From NCBI RefSeq assembly GCF_018139145.2, contig NC_059473.1, forward strand, positions 8,176,503-8,240,502: a stretch of 64,000 nt of DNA, written 5' to 3'. Source of the DNA: Gymnogyps californianus. Lineage: Eukaryota > Chordata > Aves > Accipitriformes > Cathartidae. Every line of letters starts with the position of its first letter. The stretch's first letter is position 1. This document shows, piece by piece, positions 59,016 to 64,000 of this stretch. Below the pieces are notes generated by a model. It made no database searches. It saw nothing but the letters and a program-made list of their open reading frames with translations, and was not told where the DNA came from. Both the position numbers and the translations under genes were made by a program.

Positions 59016-61350
59016 GATTTTCTGACTTGTCGTTATCCAAAGTTAAGAGGATAACCCAGCCTCCAAAACCATGGTGCCTCTTCGGGTCTTCAGTCTCTTG
59101 TTTATTTTTAAAACATCCATCTCAAGCTGTGTTATTTCATTTAACAAAGAGCAGTTTCCTTTACTGCTGTCTAGTATTTGCATGCATCAAGGGCCAAGTC
59201 TGTCCGGAAGTCTGGCTCTACGTTTCAGGGAAAACAAGATCAGAGCTTGGCTGCTGGTGTGCAGCACCTACAGTAGCTGAGCTGTCACGTGTGAACCATG
59301 TTCTGCAAAGTTTCATAAAATTGCAGATGCTCTGATGTTTTGCTGTGCTAAGAGGAAGTTTGTTGGGGAGCTCAATGAACTCTCAAGTTTTCAAGTCATC
59401 AAGTGACTTGAAAATGAGAAGATTCTTCTTTTCTGAGAGGAAAAATGTTCAGATCTTTCAAAGTACAAAGTGACTGGAGCTCACAGAATCTGAGGTCCTG
59501 TTGGCTTCCAGTGCTATGTTGGCATCTGTATCGCTTTGGAAGATGGGACCAAGTTACTTAGGCTCTTATGAAAATTTCACATCGAAGCTTCAGTATGCCC
59601 TGAATCTTCAGTATGCCTGCTGTGGGTGGAGAACAGGATGGGAAGGCAACAACTTGTCTGTTTGCTGCCAAGAAGTGAAGAGTTTCACTTCCATTGAGCC
59701 AGTATGCACCTGAAGGTGGCGTGAACTTCCTACATCAAAACGCGGTGCCTGATGAGCACGGCTTGCCCAGTATTTATTTGGGTAGAGGTTTTCATCAGAT
59801 CAGTCTTTCAACATTTGCTTATGCAAACAGGAGACCTGACTGGTAACAACCGCGAAAATACACGTATATGACCTAATGTATGCACTCTATATGCAACCTT
59901 GGGATGTGAATTTTATATGGGTTAAAAAAACTACAAGCACATGTACATAAGCACACCGTCATGTTTCCTGCTTTGCTGTGCATATTTTGCACTTCATTAG
60001 CTTGCATCCACAAGTAATTAGATGTACAGTCCAGAAATACTTCAGAGTGCTCTATTTCTTCTCCTATCATTTCGGATTCAGATCAGCTTGCTTGGAGCTC
60101 GGCATTTAATGCAAGCTTCTGCAATTAAACCCTTCCCATGGCATTTTACCACATGGTGTCATGCTGCAGCACTGTTAACTTAATCGCCTTACTTTGCTGG
60201 ATGGCAAGTGTTTGGTTAGGCACTGTTATGAACTTGTTATAATGCAACGTAACCTAATGAGGCCTTGTCTCCAGTCAGGACAGGTTTGCCTTACTGGTTG
60301 ATATGATTATGTAGGTAAAGCCTCAGTATAAACTGGATTAGGGAATCTTTTGCACGCACATTTTAAAATACAATTATGTTGTCACTAAGTGACATACCTG
60401 CAAGACTTGGTAAGATTCATTTAGTAGCTCAGCTGTGAAAAACTGCAAAAGACTTTTCATTTTCAAGTTCAGACAATTAATTTAACATGTAAACGGTAAT
60501 TGTTTGGAGAGATACCATGGCTATGTAACATAAGTGTCATTCTTGTTTTATTGTGGTAAACTTAAATTTAGCATTGTAAAGGCAGAAGCATGCTTTTAAT
60601 TTGAACTATAAAAGTAAGCTGAAACGTTGCCTTCCGGGTATTTGAACTGAGTCCTCATCTTTGATTTTACTAAGAGAAAAGTTAGTGGTGGGAATTGTTT
60701 TAGAGCATGTGATTCAAATTCATTCTTTGGCAAGAACCTTGATTCAGGGTTTAATCTAGAGTTTGGCACTGCTAACAAAGGTGAAGTGTAATTATTTACC
60801 GAACGGCATTGAAATGGCACCTAAATGAAGCACTAAGCACGTGCTGAATTATTTGTATAAAGATAACCTGTGCTTTCAGTGTTACTCAGTAGGAAAATGC
60901 TGTGGCTGCCCTATGAGGACCACAGGAATTTTCGGCTTTCGTTTCCCCATTGAGTTTCCTTCGCCTTCTTTTTCAGACTTTGTGAAAGTCTTTGAGTCAG
61001 ACTGACTGTATCTTAATAGGAATGACATGCAGATTTCTAGGAGACTAGGATGCTTGGCAAATGGGCAACTTAATCTTTTGAAATGTTTTTACATCTTATG
61101 TCCTCAAGAAACGGAATTCTACAATTTTTTTTTCTCCTTTCTCTCCCTTCTGTTGACTTTTTCTTGTCTCTTTTGCCCTTTTTTCCTTTCCTGCAGTCTC
61201 TTTTGAATTTGCTTCTTTGATCGCAGAAGTTTCGTAATTGTAAAACATTGAGCCGTAAACCTCCTTTTCCATTATTTTCACCCCATTCTGCGGCTTGCGT
61301 ATTTACACTTCGATGTGCAACTTCATCTGTTACCGGACTCCAACGCGCAG
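59016..61350. other. Gene-free DNA
   Basis: No exon or transposon is recognised. A hairpin lies at 59381-59419. A repeated cttcagtatgcc (59588 and 59607 regions) sits in a 70-codon frame without recognisable features. T-rich/C-rich pyrimidine sequence fills 61125-61200. Confidence 0.55.
59381..59419 (+). other. Hairpin with 11-bp perfect stem
   Basis: ttttcaagtca at 59388-59398 pairs perfectly with tgacttgaaaa at 59404-59414 across a five-base loop (tcaag). After a two-base bulge, tctca at 59381-59385 also pairs with tgaga at 59415-59419. The whole hairpin is 39 bases. It is too short for a normal pre-miRNA. Confidence 0.6.
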
Positions 61351-61355
61351 CAGAA

Positions 61356-61445
61356 GTGGCTCTACACATGAAAAGGCCTCGGGAAGGACATCGACTACCA
61401 CTTCAGCGAGTTCCCTTCAGCAACCCTTTCATGTGTAAAGCTCAC
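61356..61445 (+). ncRNA. Pre-miRNA-sized hairpin (candidate)
   Basis: The left arm tacacatgaaaagg (61363-61376) pairs with cctttcatgtgta (61425-61437), with one bulged base. After a single mismatch the stem continues: tcgg-type pairs g59-c60-t61 with a39-g40-c41, and g56-t57-g58 with c43-a44-c45 (last two digits of position), around one bulged T. Inside, gaagg (61383-61387) pairs with ccttc (61414-61418). The result is a hairpin of about 90 bases with an outer stem of some 19 pairs, within the size range of animal pre-miRNAs. The central part folds only weakly. Whether it is transcribed or processed is unknown; an inverted-repeat insertion or chance are alternatives. Confidence 0.25.
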
Positions 61446-61450
61446 ACAAC

Positions 61451-61499
61451 CTACTGCCGAGAGAAACGGACTTGGCAAATCCGTTTCTCTCTGCAGCAG
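61451..61499 (+). other. Hairpin with 12-bp perfect stem
   Basis: gagagaaacgga at 61459-61470 pairs perfectly with tccgtttctctc at 61480-61491 across a nine-base loop (cttggcaaa). After one mismatch, ctgc at 61454-61457 pairs with gcag at 61493-61496, and two more pairs can form outside. It starts six bases after the larger hairpin at 61356-61445. At 49 bases it is short for a pre-miRNA. Confidence 0.65.
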
Positions 61500-63480
61500 A
61501 CTCAGCATGCAGAGAGCTGGCAGGGTTGAGCTACAGAGAAACCCAAGTGTGACATGAAGGCCAGAGTATTCATCATCTGGGCCGGAGTTTGGCACCACTT
61601 TATGGCTTTTTAAAAAAAAAAAAGAAAACCAAACACCCTCCACACAACCCCAGCCCCCAAGCCCCTATCTCCCTCTGCCTGAGAGCTGCTAGCTTATTTT
61701 CTAGAAAAATATCTAAAGTATGTGGTGCTAAACTTCCTTTTAGATGGAAGTTTGAAGGAGCTTTACAAGATACGTGCAGAAATTAATGTTAGCGACAGAT
61801 GTTTAAGCTTTACCTAAATGAGGCATTCTTTAGCCAGATGATACAGTTCATTGTTATGCTGAAATATTGATCTAGAATTATGAATTCCTAATCCCTCCCT
61901 CAGGCTCCCACTGCTGGATTCCAGATGTGGAAGATAATGTGTTAAAACAGAGCTGCCTCTTTTCCATCCCTCTGAGTTTCATTTCTTTCTCTTTTGTTAC
62001 TCCATCTCCTCCTCTAAGATACGACTTCTTGATTCATGATTCGTGAACATCATCAGGAGTAAGCAATGCCCTGTCCCAGCACCCTAATTTTGATATGATT
62101 TTATTTATACACAAAATTAACAGTTCCTTAGCAATCTGAACTCAACCTTTTTCTCTGCCCCATACATTTCAACTAACAGGTGCCTTTACTACTTCGGTAG
62201 TAGTAATGCTTTTGAAGATCAATTAAGAAAAAAATGCAGTACGGGCTGAGTTAAGAAGTATCAGAAGCATCAGAAAGCAAGTATTTTGAAGACTTTTTCT
62301 AGAGGAAGGTTCTCCCAAACCTGTGGACAAGTTGTTCGTTGTATGTATTTGATTCCAATTCAATTTGCAGACTGTAATAAAATTAGATTAATAATTCTGA
62401 ATTATTATCATTAGGAATACTTATATTTAATAATAAATGTATTAGATTGCTATAAATCAGCATTTATTACCCAGAAGATTTTCCCCAAAACAACGGAAAT
62501 ATGTTGCCTGCATAGCATAATTATAGGCTATGGATTCCTTCTTTTGATGCTGTTCTAGGGATTAGTTAGTAGGAAATCAGGTGTATCTCCACTCCAAGGA
62601 CACCTTTGTGCTCATGTACGTGTACGCACACAGGTAAAGTAGGATTCGAGAGGTGTTTATATTTGTTTATAGCCCATTCTGTAGCATGCTGCATAGACTA
62701 AAGGAGTACATGATCTTTTTTTTTAACATACAGATGTACAGTGCTAGGTAACTGTCTGTCCTTTTGTTGCTTCCCAGTTCTTCCAGGAAAAAAAAAAACC
62801 ATAACAAACAGGTGGGAGAAGTACTCATTTCAGTTTCATATTGCGGCATGGATGGCCTTAAAAGGATTTTATAAATTTATGGCCTCTATCATCTGAAGTT
62901 CTGCTCTTTCATAGCATTACAATAGGTTGGCTGCTGAGTTGTGCGTTACTGTGCTCTACTTGAGCTGTTTGGAATATTACTTTGAGAATTGGAAGGGCTC
63001 CGGGGTGCTAAAACTGATTATGAGATTTTTCTTTGCTTGACAAGATGAGCTGGTCCATATGAAGTATAAGGCAGTTATGTGGATTGACGGCAGACAGGTT
63101 TCAATCACAGAATCATGTTGTGTTTTGCTCATCTTTGAGGTGGGATGCTGGCAAAATTGAGTTTCAAGAGGATAATTACAGCCCAATCAAATCCTCATGT
63201 TAAGTTTCATTACTTTTTTTTTTATTATTCTTCTTAAAGAGATTCCTTCCAGTGAGTCAGTGTATTCTGAGAGTTCTTCAGAAACTTTGTTTATAATTTG
63301 TCTTTCTGAAAATCAGAGTAAAAGGTAGTAAACCGAGCAAAAACTCCAACTGTCCAAAAATCTTTTAAAAAGTTGAATCTTCATTTTAGAAGTTGAATAA
63401 TGTCAAGGGTCCCCAGTCCTCACTGGTAAATCTTTCCATCTGTTAGTGAACATTATTCTTCAGCATGCGTTTGACAGTGG
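61500..63480. other. Gene-free AT-rich DNA
   Basis: No exon or transposon is recognised. An A12 run (61612-61623) leads into a C-rich tract ending near 61665. The stretch 62340-62500 is AT-rich with many TAAT cores and resembles a conserved non-coding element. An A11 run lies at 62788-62798. Confidence 0.6.
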
Positions 63481-63483
63481 TTT

Positions 63484-64000
63484 TGTGTGCTGATACCTCG
63501 GTCAGGTAGGAGTCTCAGCAGGCTGGTTAAGTGATCCCAGCTTGTAATTGCCCACCCCAGAGATAACCTTCCGCAGTCAAGTACCTGACCCTCTTAACAA
63601 ATCAGGAGTTAACTCTACGAATGGGGACTGTTCTGAGTGCTAAAATAATCTCTTTAGCTAAGCAGGATAAGCGCTGAGACCAGGCAGAGCCCTTTTAGGA
63701 AGTTATAGTTATACATTCCCCAACAATAACACAACATTCACAGTTCCCCTAGTTTCATTATATAATTTATTGGTCTCTGACCACAGAGGTTGGGTAAGGG
63801 CTATGGCTTTCCTTAATCTACTTTCTTGAGAACCATTTGCTGCAGTCCCTGGTTTTCATTTGTACGCTGGAAAGTCTCAATTCAGGCTCCTGTTGCTTGA
63901 ATTGTCCCTCTTGCCAACTGCTTTGCACTTCCAAGTTGAGTCAACTCAAACTGCTTCACTGGGGATCGGGTTGGGCTCCTGCTCAGCCCCAAAATCCAAC
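63484..64000 (-). mobile_element. Possible endogenous retrovirus 3' end (tentative)
   Basis: Read on the minus strand from the window edge, a coding-like but stop-interrupted and frame-broken stretch runs into a purine-rich aaactaggggaactg (63755-63741). It is followed by a TG start at 63742 and a terminal CA near 63484. This order (end of env-like sequence, polypurine tract, then a TG...CA LTR of about 260 bp) is that of a retroviral 3' end. No clear AATAAA lies inside the putative LTR, target-site duplications cannot be judged, and I do not recognise the family. The element would continue beyond the window. It is broken and could be chance. Confidence 0.2.

Noticed and set aside
59484..59500. 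ctcacagaatctgagg, like a CR1 end
   Set aside because: Too short, and the following sequence does not continue as CR1.
63100..63120. tcacagaatcatg, like the CR1 terminal repeats
   Set aside because: Only about 13 bases match and the conserved GGTTGGAAGGGACC sequence does not follow.

Overview
The window looks like ordinary non-coding DNA from a bird nuclear genome. It is AT-rich, CpG-poor and repeat-poor. It carries chicken-repeat-1 (CR1) LINE fragments of the avian type near 47.2 and 48.2 kb, an older CR1 relative near 20.1-20.6 kb that resembles turtle and crocodilian copies, and a decayed MIR-family SINE near 38.9 kb. There are no bacterial or viral gene arrays, operons, tRNA or rRNA genes, or CRISPR arrays. 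Whether it is one long intron or an intergenic gene desert cannot be decided from the sequence alone.

Layout: 1-20.1 kb is single-copy-looking, AT-rich sequence with simple A/C-rich and poly(A)/poly(T) tracts, a G-rich tract at 1.4 kb, a short direct repeat at 4.4-4.5 kb and a perfect 20-bp palindrome at 14.17 kb. 20.1-20.6 kb holds the old CR1 remnant. 20.6-38.9 kb is AT-rich sequence with several stretches that read like conserved non-coding elements, plus a small tandem repeat. 38.9-39.1 kb is the MIR. 39.1-47.2 kb contains the best candidate for an unrecognised exon (40,446-40,757). 47.2-48.95 kb holds two CR1 copies in the same orientation, one keeping a readable piece of the ORF2 C-terminus. 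49-58.7 kb is low-complexity-rich, with a cluster of poly(A)/poly(T) tracts. 58.7-59.0 kb is a small CpG-containing GC-rich island. Two neighbouring hairpins lie at 61.36-61.50 kb, and the last 0.5 kb may be the end of an old endogenous retrovirus.

No intact protein-coding gene can be supported. The open frames are short, often lack an ATG, overlap on both strands and mostly cross low-complexity DNA, as expected by chance at this length. The few kept as leads (10.2, 21.7 and 40.4 kb) are marked low confidence. No new biological system was found. The observations most worth checking are the tandem hairpins at 61.4 kb, the acceptor-plus-open-frame at 40.4 kb, the small CpG island at 58.8 kb and the conserved-looking AT-rich blocks.
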